A stretch of 29,006 nucleotides of DNA, from positions 70,880 to 99,885 of the forward strand of contig DGEO01000027.1 of the NCBI GenBank assembly GCA_002385985.1, given 5' to 3'. A program made the translations under genes and the position numbers. Below the pieces are notes generated by a model. The model had not been told where the DNA came from and searched no databases. It saw only the letters and a program-made list of their open reading frames with translations. Source of the stretch: Anaerolineaceae bacterium UBA3924. Lineage in GTDB: Bacteria > Chloroflexota > Anaerolineae > Anaerolineales > Anaerolineaceae. This document shows, one piece after another, positions 14,055 through 23,506 of this stretch; the first letter of the stretch is position 1, and every line of letters starts with the position of its first letter.

Positions 14055-14945
14055 TCACCACTGCGCCTCGATCAACCCGATCGCCCACATTACCAGTGTG
14101 GCGGCCAGAAACTCTACATTTCCTGGCAGAAGGCCGAGCATAGTGGTCGGCCACGAGTAGAACCCAACGTAGGGGGTGAAGCAGGCGCTGGAGAGGATCG
14201 CCGGGCCAATCCTGCGAGTGCGGACAGCATGGGCCAGCAGCGCCGCACCGATCACCGCTCCAAACGGCCACATCGCCGCGTTGTGGTGTGAGTCCAACCC
14301 GACTATGCCGGGTGCGGCCAGCAGGCTGTCGAACAGATTGGGCGAGTAGACCAGCAGGATCAGAGCGTAGGCAATCCCCACAGGAGCGAAGGTGTGGACA
14401 GCCTGTTTCCAGCCGCCTTCGCGCCAGGCTTCAAACAGCCAGTAGACAGCCACACCGATCCCGGCCTGCGGTTTGATCAGCACGAAGAATAATCCCCAGC
14501 GGGGCGGCAGGACGAAGCCCACGGCGGTTAGCACGTCCATGTAATCGCCGTTTTTGGCCCCGAACAGCACCTGCGGCAGGAGCAGGAACAGGGCGAGCTG
14601 CAGCGGTTTTGCGCCGAGTTTATAGGTCACCGTGCCCAGTGTGATGACCGAAGCCACGCCCAGAACTGCGTTCCCGATCCGGACAGGCAGCAGAGTCAGC
14701 GGCAGGATGGGGATGAGCGACCAGATGGGATAGAAGAAATCGTATTCGGTTGATCCGTAGGGATTGGCCCGGAACAGGTCTTGCGCGGCCGGGTAGAAGG
14801 AAATGGAATAGTCCGACAGGGGTGACCAGCGGACATAGTTGTGCAATAACTGTAAAACCGCGAGCAGGGTAAAAAGCCCCACGGCGATGGGTTTTTCCCA
14901 TCTGGTCGGTAAAGGAAGGCGGGTTTGCAGGACTGTTCTCATCAT
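14055..14945 (-). CDS. Polytopic membrane protein, GT87/DUF2029-like
   Basis: This 296-residue protein is mostly hydrophobic, with about eight predicted membrane helices. The first outer loop reads YSISFYPAAQDLFRANPYG, then FFYPIWSLIPILPLTLLP. This resembles the GT-C glycosyltransferase 87 (DUF2029) loop, where an acidic residue is followed by NPY and a YP(P)L helix start. It is shorter than typical GT87 enzymes (about 400 residues), so it may be a trimmed relative or inactive. The general membrane-enzyme call is safe; the mannosyltransferase-like assignment is inference. It is transcribed leftward from a single-gene unit, with the tRNA terminator on its upstream side. Confidence 0.6.
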   Translation of the reverse strand: MMRTVLQTRLPLPTRWEKPIAVGLFTLLAVLQLLHNYVRWSPLSDYSISFYPAAQDLFRANPYGSTEYDFFYPIWSLIPILPLTLLPVRIGNAVLGVASVITLGTVTYKLGAKPLQLALFLLLPQVLFGAKNGDYMDVLTAVGFVLPPRWGLFFVLIKPQAGIGVAVYWLFEAWREGGWKQAVHTFAPVGIAYALILLVYSPNLFDSLLAAPGIVGLDSHHNAAMWPFGAVIGAALLAHAVRTRRIGPAILSSACFTPYVGFYSWPTTMLGLLPGNVEFLAATLVMWAIGLIEAQW

Positions 14946-15063
14946 GCTCCCCTCTGCCGCAGTGCGGCGCCAGATGACGACAGTTCCGGTAAATAACCCG
15001 ATATGTTGTTTTCTTTACCTGTAGAAACGGACTAATTACACAGCAGGCATAACTCGAAGAGGG

Positions 15064-15091
15064 AAAACAAAGAGCCGCTCAATAAGCGGCT
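15064..15091 (-). terminator. Terminator after tRNA-Glu
   Basis: Leftward stem AGCCGCT (15091-15085) with AGCGGCT (15079-15073), 5-base loop, followed by CTTTGTTTT. A TTTT run on the other strand suggests it may work in both directions. Confidence 0.8.
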
Positions 15092-15127
15092 TTTCGTATG
15101 GAAACCGGTATTTTGACAATATCCAGG

Positions 15128-15200
15128 TGCCCCCAAGGGGACTCGAACCCCTGTTTTGGCCTTGAGAGGGCCACGTCCTGGGCCGCTAGACGATGGGGGC
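15128..15200 (-). tRNA. tRNA-Glu (anticodon CTC)
   Basis: Leftward 73-base tRNA. The acceptor stem starts GCCCCCA and ends TGGGGGC plus discriminator A. The anticodon arm is TGGCC-CTCTCAA-GGCCA with anticodon CTC, and the T arm is AGGGG-TTCGAGT-CCCCT. CCA is not encoded (the next bases are CCT). It is the only tRNA in the window and has its own promoter and terminator. Confidence 0.95.
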
Positions 15201-15216
15201 GGCTCGAACGGGTGGG

Positions 15217-15245
15217 ATTTTAACATGCTTTCCAGAGGGTGTCAA
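15217..15245 (-). promoter_or_regulatory. Promoter of tRNA-Glu
   Basis: Read leftward: TTGACA (15245-15240), 17-base spacer, TAAAAT (15222-15217), about 17 bases before the tRNA 5' end. This is a strong match, as expected for a stable RNA. Confidence 0.8.
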
Positions 15246-15254
15246 TGTGTTTCA

Positions 15255-15283
15255 TTGACGAACCGCCTCGATAGTGCTATGAT
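15255..15283 (+). promoter_or_regulatory. Promoter of the PIN-TRAM/cysS/rlmB operon
   Basis: TTGACG (15255-15260), 17-base spacer, TATGAT (15278-15283), with an extended TGC before the -10. Its -35 lies only 9 bases from the -35 of the divergent tRNA promoter. Confidence 0.8.
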
Positions 15284-15343
15284 TTTCCTAGAGCACTCAT
15301 CTTCTTTTTTCGTTCTTTAACAACCCAACAGGAGCACTTATCT

Positions 15344-16447
15344 ATGAGCATTGATTTCATTGTCCGTTTAATCGGCATGGTTGTTTTTGCGATCGCGGGT
15401 GTCTTCTGGGGAGCAGAGCTCGGTCGGGCAGCCAATTTGGACGCCGCTTCGGGCGCTTTCTCCGTCGAACAATACGCATTTATCATCGGCCTGATCGGGG
15501 CCCTTCTGGGGGTCATCATCACTCCTTATATCACCACCCGCCCGGTACGCGCACTTCGGTCCACCCTTTCTCATCTTTCCGTTCAAACGCTTTTTTCTGC
15601 ATTCATTGGATTAATTTGTGGCCTTATCATCGCTGCCCTGCTGGCTTTTCCCATCTCCCGGCTGCCTTCGCCGCTGGGGGATATTCTTCCCTTCATTGGC
15701 GTGGTCATCTTCGGTTATCTGGGCGTAACCGTCTTTGTCACCCGCCAGAACGATTTCTTCGGTTTTTTCTCCAATCTGTTCAACCGCGGCGGGCATGCCT
15801 CCGCCGCCAGAGAAGAGAAAGCGGAGAAATCCGACGCGCGCACCATCCTGCTTGATACCAGCGTGATCATCGACGGGCGCATCGCCGACATCGCCCGCAC
15901 CGGGTTCCTGCCCGGCGGGCTGTTGATCCCGCGGTTTGTACTGGCTGAACTTCAATATATCGCCGACTCGCCTGACAGCCTGCGCCGGCAGCGCGGCAGG
16001 CGGGGGATGGAGGTTCTTTCTCAACTGCAGAAGGAGCCTAATATTCCCGTGCGCATTTCCGACATCGATGTGGAAGGCGTGCGCGAAGTGGACGACAAGC
16101 TGATCATCCTTGCCCGCCAGATGCGCTGTCCGATCCTGACCAACGACTACAACCTGAACCGCATCGCCGAACTGCAGGGAGTCACGGTGCTGAACGTCAA
16201 CGAGCTGGCCAACGCGGTCAAGTCGGTGCTGCTGCCGGGTGAATCACTCAACATCCGCATCATCCAGGAAGGCAAGGAAGTCGGCCAGGGCGTGGGCTAT
16301 ATGGACGACGGCACCATGGTGGTGATCGAGAACGGGCGCGACTACATCGGGCGCGAGATCGTCGTCAACGTGACCAAGGTCCTGCAGACCGCCGCGGGGC
16401 GCATGATCTTCGGGAAGCCGGAAGAGAACAACCATTACGCGCATTGA
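15344..16447 (+). CDS. PIN-TRAM domain membrane ribonuclease (YacL-like)
   Basis: This 367-residue protein has four membrane helices (about 5-25, 45-62, 82-102, 112-132), a linker, a PIN nuclease domain (about 167-293) and a TRAM RNA-binding domain (about 298-357). PIN acidic residues are visible as D171 (LLDTSVIIDGR), E202 (LAELQYIAD), D250/D251 and D268 (TNDYN). The family, with four helices plus PIN-TRAM, includes Bacillus YacL and mycobacterial relatives. It probably cleaves RNA at the membrane, but targets are unknown. The ATG at 15344 follows AGGAGC. It is the first gene of a rightward operon with cysS, a methyltransferase and rlmB, matching the conserved Gram-positive yacL-cysS-rlmB neighbourhood. 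Confidence 0.9.
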   Translation: MSIDFIVRLIGMVVFAIAGVFWGAELGRAANLDAASGAFSVEQYAFIIGLIGALLGVIITPYITTRPVRALRSTLSHLSVQTLFSAFIGLICGLIIAALLAFPISRLPSPLGDILPFIGVVIFGYLGVTVFVTRQNDFFGFFSNLFNRGGHASAAREEKAEKSDARTILLDTSVIIDGRIADIARTGFLPGGLLIPRFVLAELQYIADSPDSLRRQRGRRGMEVLSQLQKEPNIPVRISDIDVEGVREVDDKLIILARQMRCPILTNDYNLNRIAELQGVTVLNVNELANAVKSVLLPGESLNIRIIQEGKEVGQGVGYMDDGTMVVIENGRDYIGREIVVNVTKVLQTAAGRMIFGKPEENNHYAH

Positions 16448-16460
16448 GGAGAGCACTGGG

Positions 16461-17864
<1,404 letters not shown>

Positions 17865-17874
17865 GCCGGACAGA

Positions 17875-18543
17875 TTGGCCCCGATGACAGGCGACTTTCA
17901 GGAAAATGACCCCTTCCCGGCGGCCGAATTTGACAGCTGGGCCGGGGAATACGATCAGGACGCAGCCGGTGAAACCTTTCCCTTCACCGGCTACCGTGAT
18001 TTGCTGGCCGAAGTCGTCCGCCAGACGGGCGCCCGCCCGGGGCTGAAGGTGCTGGACCTTGGCGCCGGCACGGGCAACCTGACACAGCTTCTGGCCGCCG
18101 CGGGCTGCGAGGTGTGGGGCACCGATTTCTCATCCGAGATGCTGGCTCGCGCCCGTGAAAAGCTGCCCGGAGCGCGCCTGTTCCTTCACGACCTGCGAGA
18201 CCCCTTCCCGCCGGAGCTGCAGCAGCGCTTTGACTGCATCGTCTCAGCGTATGTGTTTCATCACTTCGAGCTGCCCGAGAAGGCCGCTCTGGCCGAGCGG
18301 CTGGTGCGCGAGTCGATGGCGCCGGGCGGCTGCCTGGTAATCGGCGATATCTCCTTCCTCACCGCGGCGGATCGGGATACGCAGCGCCAGACGCAGGGCG
18401 AGTACTGGGATGAGGAGCCGTACTGGATCGCAGAGGATGCACTCCCGGCGCTGGAAGCCCGCGGCCTGACTGTGCAGTACCGGCAGGTGTCGAACTGCGC
18501 CGGGGTGTACCGCATCCGCCTAAACGAGGAAGCTGATCAATGA
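17875..18543 (+). CDS. Class I SAM-dependent methyltransferase (YrrT-like)
   Basis: This 222-residue methyltransferase has an N-terminal FDSWAGEYD block, motif I DLGAGTG at 61-67, an acidic residue after strand two (D84 in GTDFSSEM), and the FDCIVSAYVFHHF and LVIGDISF blocks. FDxWAxxYD plus these motifs resemble YrrT-type enzymes, whose substrate is not firmly known. The start is uncertain: TTG at 17875, or ATG at 17884 which lacks a ribosome site. It overlaps rlmB by 4 bases (ATGA) and occupies the position where Mini-ribonuclease III (mrnC) often lies between cysS and rlmB. Whether it modifies RNA, a metabolite or protein is unknown. Confidence 0.8.
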   Translation: MAPMTGDFQENDPFPAAEFDSWAGEYDQDAAGETFPFTGYRDLLAEVVRQTGARPGLKVLDLGAGTGNLTQLLAAAGCEVWGTDFSSEMLARAREKLPGARLFLHDLRDPFPPELQQRFDCIVSAYVFHHFELPEKAALAERLVRESMAPGGCLVIGDISFLTAADRDTQRQTQGEYWDEEPYWIAEDALPALEARGLTVQYRQVSNCAGVYRIRLNEEADQ

Positions 18544-19286
18544 AGGAATGGATCATCGGCCGCAATCCGGTCTACGAGGTGCTGCGGGCGCGGCGGCGGC
18601 AGGTTTTTCGCCTGCAGGTGGCCCAGGGCGCGGAAGAGAAAGGCCGCCTGGCCGAGATCATCGACCTGGCAGCCAGGGCGAAGGTCAAAGTGGAGCGGGT
18701 GCCCCGCCAGGTGATCGACAGCCGGGGTGAGAATCCGCAGGGCGTGGCCCTGGAGACGGGCGAGTACCCCTACAGTGACCTGCGCTCCATCCTCAAACTG
18801 GCCGAAAGCCACCAGGAACCGCCCTTTGTGCTCATCCTGGACACGCTGCAGAACCCGCAGAACTTCGGCACATTAATACGCACTGCGGAGGCGGCCGGTA
18901 TGCACGGGGTGCTGATCCCCTTCCGGCGCACGGCCTCGGTCACCCCCGCGGTGGTGCACGCTTCGGCCGGGGCCACCGAGCACCTGCTGGTGGCGCAGGG
19001 CAACCTGGCCCAGATGATCGAGACGCTGAAGGAAGCCGGGGCCTGGGTGATTGGCCTGGAGGGCGGCCCGGAAGCGCAGCCAGCCGCGCAGGTGCGGCTG
19101 GATGGTCCGCTGGCGCTGGTGGTGGGCAACGAGGGCGAGGGGATGCGCTCGCTGGTGCGCCGCTCCTGCGACGTGCTCATGGCGCTGCCCATGCGCGGGC
19201 AGGTGGACTCGCTCAACGCTGCGGTCGCCGGGTCCATTGCCATCTATCTGGCTCTGCAGGCGCGCCAGAAAACCGCCCGGGTCTGA
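18540..19286 (+). CDS. rlmB: 23S rRNA 2'-O-methyltransferase, TrmH/SpoU family (RlmB-like)
   Basis: This 248-residue protein has an N-terminal substrate-binding part (IIGRNPVYEVLRA) and a SPOUT methyltransferase domain with all three motifs. Motif 1 is NPQNFGTLIRTAEAAG (105-120, with R114), motif 2 is VVGNEGEGM (194-202), and motif 3 is LPMRGQVDSLNAAVAGSIAIY (216-236). The family ribose-methylates rRNA; RlmB acts on G2251 of 23S rRNA in E. coli. The ATG at 18540 overlaps the methyltransferase stop. The operon ends at the terminator at 19305-19333. Another TrmH-family target is possible, but operon context favours RlmB. Confidence 0.88.
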   Translation: MKEWIIGRNPVYEVLRARRRQVFRLQVAQGAEEKGRLAEIIDLAARAKVKVERVPRQVIDSRGENPQGVALETGEYPYSDLRSILKLAESHQEPPFVLILDTLQNPQNFGTLIRTAEAAGMHGVLIPFRRTASVTPAVVHASAGATEHLLVAQGNLAQMIETLKEAGAWVIGLEGGPEAQPAAQVRLDGPLALVVGNEGEGMRSLVRRSCDVLMALPMRGQVDSLNAAVAGSIAIYLALQARQKTARV

Positions 19287-19304
19287 TACTCGTTGATTAA
19301 AAGC

Positions 19305-19333
19305 AAAGAGCTGGCCGGCGCCAGCTCTTTTTT
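19305..19333. terminator. Bidirectional terminator between rlmB and the DUF456 gene
   Basis: Stem AAAGAGCTGG (19305-19314) with CCAGCTCTTT (19321-19330), 6-base loop, then TTT. The opposite strand has TTTGCTTTT after the stem, so both convergent operons probably end here. Confidence 0.88.
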
Positions 19334-19347
19334 GTCTCTCCAGGCTG

Positions 19348-19845
19348 CTACATCCAGAAGGCCCACCAGGCGTACAGCAGGATCATGACCACGCCGATGC
19401 CGAAGCGGGCGATCACCGCCCAGCCGCAGCCCAGGGCCATGCCGCGCGTGGAATCCAGCGCTTTGCGCCAGTCGCGCAGGCGGTAGAACTCCACCAGGAA
19501 GATGCCCAGCAGAGCAGCGAACAACCCGCCGATGGGGGTCCACAGCAGGGTGCCGACCAGCCCGGCGGCCAGCGCCGCGGCGATAGCCAGCCAGCTTGCG
19601 CCGGACTGGCGCGCGCTGGCGCCCATGAAGATCTCGTCGGAGAAGCTGCCAACCAGCGCCAGCACGCTGATGATGGCGAAGAGGATCCCGCCGCCCAGGG
19701 TGAAGTTCCCGGCCAGGCCATATACCAGCGCCCCGGCCCAGATCACCACCAGCCCGGGGATGACCGGGATCAGCAGGCTGAACAGCCCGAAGACCATCAC
19801 CACCAGGACCACCCACTGCAGGGTCATTTCACTGAAGGTTTCCAT
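19348..19845 (-). CDS. DUF456 membrane protein
   Basis: This 165-residue protein has four to five hydrophobic segments. The diagnostic IPVIPGLVVIWAGALVYGL (about 26-44) and a later WTPIGGLFAALLGIFLVEF match the DUF456 family, which has repeated PxxPG-type glycine-rich helices and no established function. The ATG at 19845 follows AAGGA at 6 bases. It lies 9 bases after serS on the same strand and so is probably co-transcribed with it and subject to the same T-box control. Why a serine-responsive leader should cover this gene is not clear; it may be incidental read-through. Confidence 0.75.
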   Translation of the reverse strand: METFSEMTLQWVVLVVMVFGLFSLLIPVIPGLVVIWAGALVYGLAGNFTLGGGILFAIISVLALVGSFSDEIFMGASARQSGASWLAIAAALAAGLVGTLLWTPIGGLFAALLGIFLVEFYRLRDWRKALDSTRGMALGCGWAVIARFGIGVVMILLYAWWAFWM

Positions 19846-19854
19846 GAAGTGTCC

Positions 19855-21132
19855 TTATTCATCCTTGCGGATGACGTCGATGCCGCCCATCCACGGGCGC
19901 AGCACATCCGGCACCTGGATGGAGCCGTCGGCCTGCTGGTAGGTCTCCATCACCGCGATCATGGTGCGCGGCAGGGCCAGGCCCGAGCCGTTGAGCGTGT
20001 GCACCAGCTGGTTCTTGCCGCCGCCGGCCGGTTTGTACTTGATGTTGGCCCGGCGGGCCTGGAAATCACCGACCCAGGAGACGGACGAGACCTCCAGCCA
20101 CTCCTGCACGCCCGGCGCCCACACCTCTATATCATAGGTGATTTTGGCATTGAAGCCAAGGTCTCCGGTGCACAGCTGCACCACCCGGTAGGCCAGCCCC
20201 AGATCCTTGCAGACCTGCTCGGCGTCGGCCAGCATTTTCTCCAGCTCTTTGAGGCCGTCTTCGGGCTTGCAGAAGATGTACATTTCCACCTTGTCGAACT
20301 GGTGGCCGCGCTTGATGCCGCGCACGTCGCGGCCCGCACTCATCTTCTCGCGGCGGAAGCAGGGGGTGTAGGCGGTGTAGCGGCGCGGCAGGCTGGCTTC
20401 GTCCAGCACGTCGCCCATGTGCAGCCCGGTCAGCGGGACTTCGGCGGTGGGCACCATCCAGAAGTCCTCTTCGGCGTCGTGGTACAGGTTGTCGGCGAAC
20501 TTGGGCAGCTGGCCCGAGGCGAAGAGCGTGTCGGAGCGCACCATGAAGGGGGTGTACTGCTCGGTGTAGCCCTGGCGAATGTGCAGGTCCAGCATCCAGG
20601 CGATCAGCGCACGCTGCAGCCTCGCCCCGGCGCCGCTGAGCACGTAGAAGCGCGAGCCGGTGATTTTGGTGCCCTGGTCGAAGTTGATGATGCCCAGCTC
20701 CGGCCCCAGGTCCCAGTGGGGTTTGGGAGAGAAGTCGAAGCTGCGCGGCTCGCCTTCCTGGCGCAGGACCATATTTTCATGCTCGTCCTTGCCCACCGGC
20801 GTCTGATCGGCGGGCAGGTTGGGGATGGTCGCCACCAGGCCCTGCAGGTCTGCTTCCACCTGGCGCACCTGCTCGTCCAGCGCGGCGATCTGCTCGCCCA
20901 CCACGCGCATCTGCTCGATCTTCGCCTGCCGCTCGGCCGGGTCCTTCATCCGGCCGATCTCTTTGGAGACGGCGTTGCGTTCGGCTTTAAGCGACTCCAC
21001 CTGAACCAGCAGGCTGCGCCGCTTCGCGTCCAGTTCCTGCAGTTGATCGACCACAGCCGGGTCCATATTGCGCTTGATCAGCGCCTCCCGCACGACCTCC
21101 GGCTGTTCGCGAATAAGGTTAATGTCTAGCAT
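19855..21132 (-). CDS. serS: Seryl-tRNA synthetase
   Basis: This 425-residue class II synthetase charges tRNA-Ser in the cytoplasm. Residues 1 to about 105 form the coiled-coil tRNA-binding arm (MLDINLIREQPEVVREAL, then heptad-rich sequence). The catalytic part shows motif 2 (TPCFRREKMSAGRDVRGIKRGHQFDKVE) and motif 3 (LALPRTMIAVMETYQ, with PWMGG near the end). The frame is open far upstream, but the ATG at 21132 has GAGGTGAT at proper spacing and gives the normal length. The upstream open frame is the T-box leader, not protein. DUF456 follows 9 bases downstream. Confidence 0.96.
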   Translation of the reverse strand: MLDINLIREQPEVVREALIKRNMDPAVVDQLQELDAKRRSLLVQVESLKAERNAVSKEIGRMKDPAERQAKIEQMRVVGEQIAALDEQVRQVEADLQGLVATIPNLPADQTPVGKDEHENMVLRQEGEPRSFDFSPKPHWDLGPELGIINFDQGTKITGSRFYVLSGAGARLQRALIAWMLDLHIRQGYTEQYTPFMVRSDTLFASGQLPKFADNLYHDAEEDFWMVPTAEVPLTGLHMGDVLDEASLPRRYTAYTPCFRREKMSAGRDVRGIKRGHQFDKVEMYIFCKPEDGLKELEKMLADAEQVCKDLGLAYRVVQLCTGDLGFNAKITYDIEVWAPGVQEWLEVSSVSWVGDFQARRANIKYKPAGGGKNQLVHTLNGSGLALPRTMIAVMETYQQADGSIQVPDVLRPWMGGIDVIRKDE

Positions 21133-21160
21133 CGTGATCACCTCTTCGTAGCTGGTAATG

Positions 21161-21418
21161 AAAATCCCCCGCTCGTGCAGGACGAGGGGGGAACTCGTGG
21201 TACCACCTGCGTTCGCCGCCGGCCAGGCCGGAGACCTCATTCGGGCGCTAACGGAACCCACCGGCCTTCTTACGGCTGCGCAAGCCCCTGCGAAGGCGAC
21301 CGGTCCGCATCGAGCGGGCCCGCCGGGCTGGATTTCCCCAGGATGTTGGCCGGCTCGCACCGAACCGCCGGCTCTCTGAACAACGGGCTGGGTACTTGGA
21401 CCCGGGCTGGTCTTTGGT
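21161..21418 (-). promoter_or_regulatory. T-box riboswitch leader of serS
   Basis: The leftward leader carries the T-box hallmarks. AGAGAGC followed by GGTTCGGTGCGAGCC (21377-21351) belongs to stem I. GAAATCCAG (21336 leftward) has TCC at 21332-21330 as the likely serine specifier. AATGAGGTC lies before the antiterminator, and AGGTGGTACCACG (21208-21196) is the T-box sequence that pairs with the uncharged tRNA acceptor end. The competing terminator is ACGAG-type stem CCCCC/GGGGG (21166-21191, one bulged G) followed by TTTT (21164-21161). Low charging of tRNA-Ser should allow readthrough into serS. The specifier assignment is my inference from position and codon. Confidence 0.88.
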
Positions 21419-21424
21419 ATCAAA

Positions 21425-21452
21425 ATTATACCGCCGGAAGGGGGCCTGTCAA
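21425..21452 (-). promoter_or_regulatory. Promoter of serS
   Basis: Read leftward: TTGACA (21452-21447), 16-base spacer, TATAAT (21430-21425), exact consensus in both boxes. The predicted start near 21418 begins the T-box leader. Confidence 0.9.
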
Positions 21453-21503
21453 GCGCTGGCGATTCAGGCGGGGATTTCTGCTATGCTTAACCGAGGAGGG
21501 AGG

Positions 21504-22295
21504 ATGTGTTCAGCGGTAAAGCTGGAAACCGCACTGCAGGTGAGCCAGGTGAGCGGCGGGCGCGTGACTCTGGATGGGGACGGAGCCGTACGGCGCCTGA
21601 GCATCGCGCCGGGGCCGTCGGGGCAGTACCGACTGGCGCAGCTGGACGACTACCGCGAGCTGCGGCGCGAAGCGTTCCGCTGGCAGCCGCCGGCCCGGAT
21701 GAGCCTGCGGGCGCGCGCGTCCGGCCTGCACCTGGCCGGAACCTGGGGCTTCGGCTTCTGGAACGACCCCTTCACCGCCACCCTGGGGGTTGGCGGGGCG
21801 GGCCGCCGGATGCCAGCCCTGCCCAACGCGGCCTGGTTCTTCTCTGCCTCGCCGCCCAATTACCTGGCCTTTCGGGATTCTCACCCGGCGCAGGGGCTGC
21901 TGGCGGCAACCTTTTCCTCGCCGCGGCTGCCCTTCTGGCTGGCCGCCCCCGGTGTGCTGGCCCTGCCGCTCCTGCTGGTTCGTCCGGCTGCCCGCGCGCT
22001 GCGCAGCCTGGCGGGCCGGGTGATCAAAGAGGACGCCGCCCGCCTGGAAATTGACCCGCGCGAATGGCACAGCTACGCGCTGGAGTGGACCGCGGGCGCA
22101 GTCCGATTTCAGGTGGACGGCGAGGAGTGCCTGGTGACCCCGGCCGCTCCGCGCGGTCCGCTCGGATTTGTGCTCTGGATCGACAACCAGTACGCCGCTT
22201 TCGGGCCGGACGGCAGAGTGCGCTACGGCAGCCTGCCCAATGATGAGGAACAGTGGCTCGAGGTCAGCGATCTTGCGCTGGAAGGGCTAGGTTAG
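21504..22295 (+). CDS. Concanavalin-A/GH16-like fold protein, function unknown
   Basis: This 263-residue protein has no signal peptide. Blocks such as GTWGFGFWNDPF and especially EWHSYALEWTAGAVRFQVDG are typical of the LamG/GH16 jelly-roll fold. I do not see the GH16 catalytic ExDxxE motif, so it may be a carbohydrate-binding or non-enzymatic relative. A hydrophobic stretch (about 150-168) in the middle could be a membrane-associated insert. The ATG at 21504 follows GAGGAGGGAGG. It faces away from serS and overlaps the end of the convergent prenyltransferase gene by 9 bases. Function is not assigned. Confidence 0.62.
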   Translation: MCSAVKLETALQVSQVSGGRVTLDGDGAVRRLSIAPGPSGQYRLAQLDDYRELRREAFRWQPPARMSLRARASGLHLAGTWGFGFWNDPFTATLGVGGAGRRMPALPNAAWFFSASPPNYLAFRDSHPAQGLLAATFSSPRLPFWLAAPGVLALPLLLVRPAARALRSLAGRVIKEDAARLEIDPREWHSYALEWTAGAVRFQVDGEECLVTPAAPRGPLGFVLWIDNQYAAFGPDGRVRYGSLPNDEEQWLEVSDLALEGLG

Positions 22296-23288
22296 CGTCC
22301 GCAGCAGGCACTCGCCGATCAGGCCGATGATCAGCCACAGCCCGTAGGCGCGGTTGTGGTAGAAGGCCAGGGCGGAGAACCACAGCGGCCACACGTTCGG
22401 GTCGTAGCCCTCCGGCCGTTCGGCGGGCTTGGGCCGCTGCAGCCCCTGCCAGACGCGCGGCCAGGTGACCGCCGCCAGCAGCACCACCAGCATGACCGGG
22501 GAAAAGAATCCGGTGACCACCAGATAGATCACCAGCAGGTACTGCAGCGCGATCATGGCCCCGATGGCGACCCGGGAAGCCTGCTCGCCCAGAATCACCG
22601 GCATGGTGTGGATGCCCTTGGCTTTGTCGGCTTCCAGCTTGTCGATGTGCTTTCCGAACAGCACTGTGGTCGGGCCGAAGGCGTAGGTCAGGCTGGCCAC
22701 GGACACGTTCCAGTCCCACAGTCCGGAGATCACGTAATAGCCGCCGGCGATCATCAGCGGGCCCCAGATCAGCACCACGGCCACTTCGCCCAGACCGATA
22801 TATTTCAACGGCCAGGTGTAGAACAGGACGAACACCGCCCCCAGGGCCATCAGCAGCACGGCCGGCCACCCGCGGTCGAGCACGAGCGGCAGCCCGGCGG
22901 CCACGGCGATCAGTCCGGTCGCGGCGGCGTAAGCGGCCCATTCGCGCGAGGTCATCAGCCCCTGCTCGAGCGGCTGCGGCCCGTACTGCGTGCGGAAGTA
23001 GTTGTCCCGGTCCACCCCGCGGCGGTGGTCGGTCCAGTCGTTGACCAGATTATTGGCGGCGTGGGCGAACACCAGCCCGATCACCAGCAGCAGCCAGCGC
23101 CCCGGGTGAAAGACGCCGTCGCGCAGCGCCAGCAGGCCGGCGATGGCCGCGGAGAAGAAGGTCATCAGCAGAACCGCGGCGCGCACCGATACCAGCCAGC
23201 GGGATATCACGTCCAGCCGCTGCCACTCTGACTTGCTCAGGCGGGGGATGACCCGCAGGGCTTTCATCCACATCGCAAAGTTGACCAT
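22287..23288 (-). CDS. UbiA-superfamily prenyltransferase (MenA-like)
   Basis: This 333-residue polytopic membrane enzyme has about eight to nine helices. The first Asp-rich motif is NLVNDWTDHRRGVD (N83, D84, D87) and the second is KHIDKLEADKAKG (D216, D221). Both bind Mg-prenyl diphosphate. The motifs resemble MenA (1,4-dihydroxy-2-naphthoate polyprenyltransferase, menaquinone synthesis) more than protohaem IX farnesyltransferase, but other UbiA enzymes cannot be excluded. The ATG at 23288 follows AGGGGAG. No other men genes are in the window, so the pathway is inferred from motif alone. The bases 23289-23506 upstream show no gene beyond the promoter. Confidence 0.8.
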   Translation of the reverse strand: MVNFAMWMKALRVIPRLSKSEWQRLDVISRWLVSVRAAVLLMTFFSAAIAGLLALRDGVFHPGRWLLLVIGLVFAHAANNLVNDWTDHRRGVDRDNYFRTQYGPQPLEQGLMTSREWAAYAAATGLIAVAAGLPLVLDRGWPAVLLMALGAVFVLFYTWPLKYIGLGEVAVVLIWGPLMIAGGYYVISGLWDWNVSVASLTYAFGPTTVLFGKHIDKLEADKAKGIHTMPVILGEQASRVAIGAMIALQYLLVIYLVVTGFFSPVMLVVLLAAVTWPRVWQGLQRPKPAERPEGYDPNVWPLWFSALAFYHNRAYGLWLIIGLIGECLLRTLT

Positions 23289-23334
23289 GTTAACTCCCCT
23301 AAAATGACCTTAATGGTACTGTATTGCTCGCAAC

Positions 23335-23340
23335 ATTATA
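23335..23340 (-). promoter_or_regulatory. Probable -10 box of the prenyltransferase gene
   Basis: There is an exact TATAAT on the leftward strand 47 bases before the start codon. The -35 region (around 23358-23363, TGATGC) is weak, so the call rests on the -10 box. Confidence 0.45.
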
Positions 23341-23506
23341 GCTCAAACGAACCGAGGGCATCATTTGCTCAGGGTGACTTTCCCTTGTGGGCGAATGTGG
23401 GAGGCAGCCCCGTGTTTTCCGGCAAGACACGACGGCCGGCAGCTGGGCGGTGGGTGCAGCCAGGCAGAAAGGCGCGAAAAAGTGTGTGATTGTGGGGGAC
23501 TTGTGG

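Noticed and set aside
19849..21129. 426-codon plus-strand frame opposite serS
   Set aside because: It mirrors serS exactly, is rich in His/Leu/Gln/Gly without family features, and lacks a ribosome site.
21133..21423. Upstream extension of the serS reading frame
   Set aside because: The frame is open by chance through the T-box leader; the ATG at 21132 gives normal length and a ribosome site.
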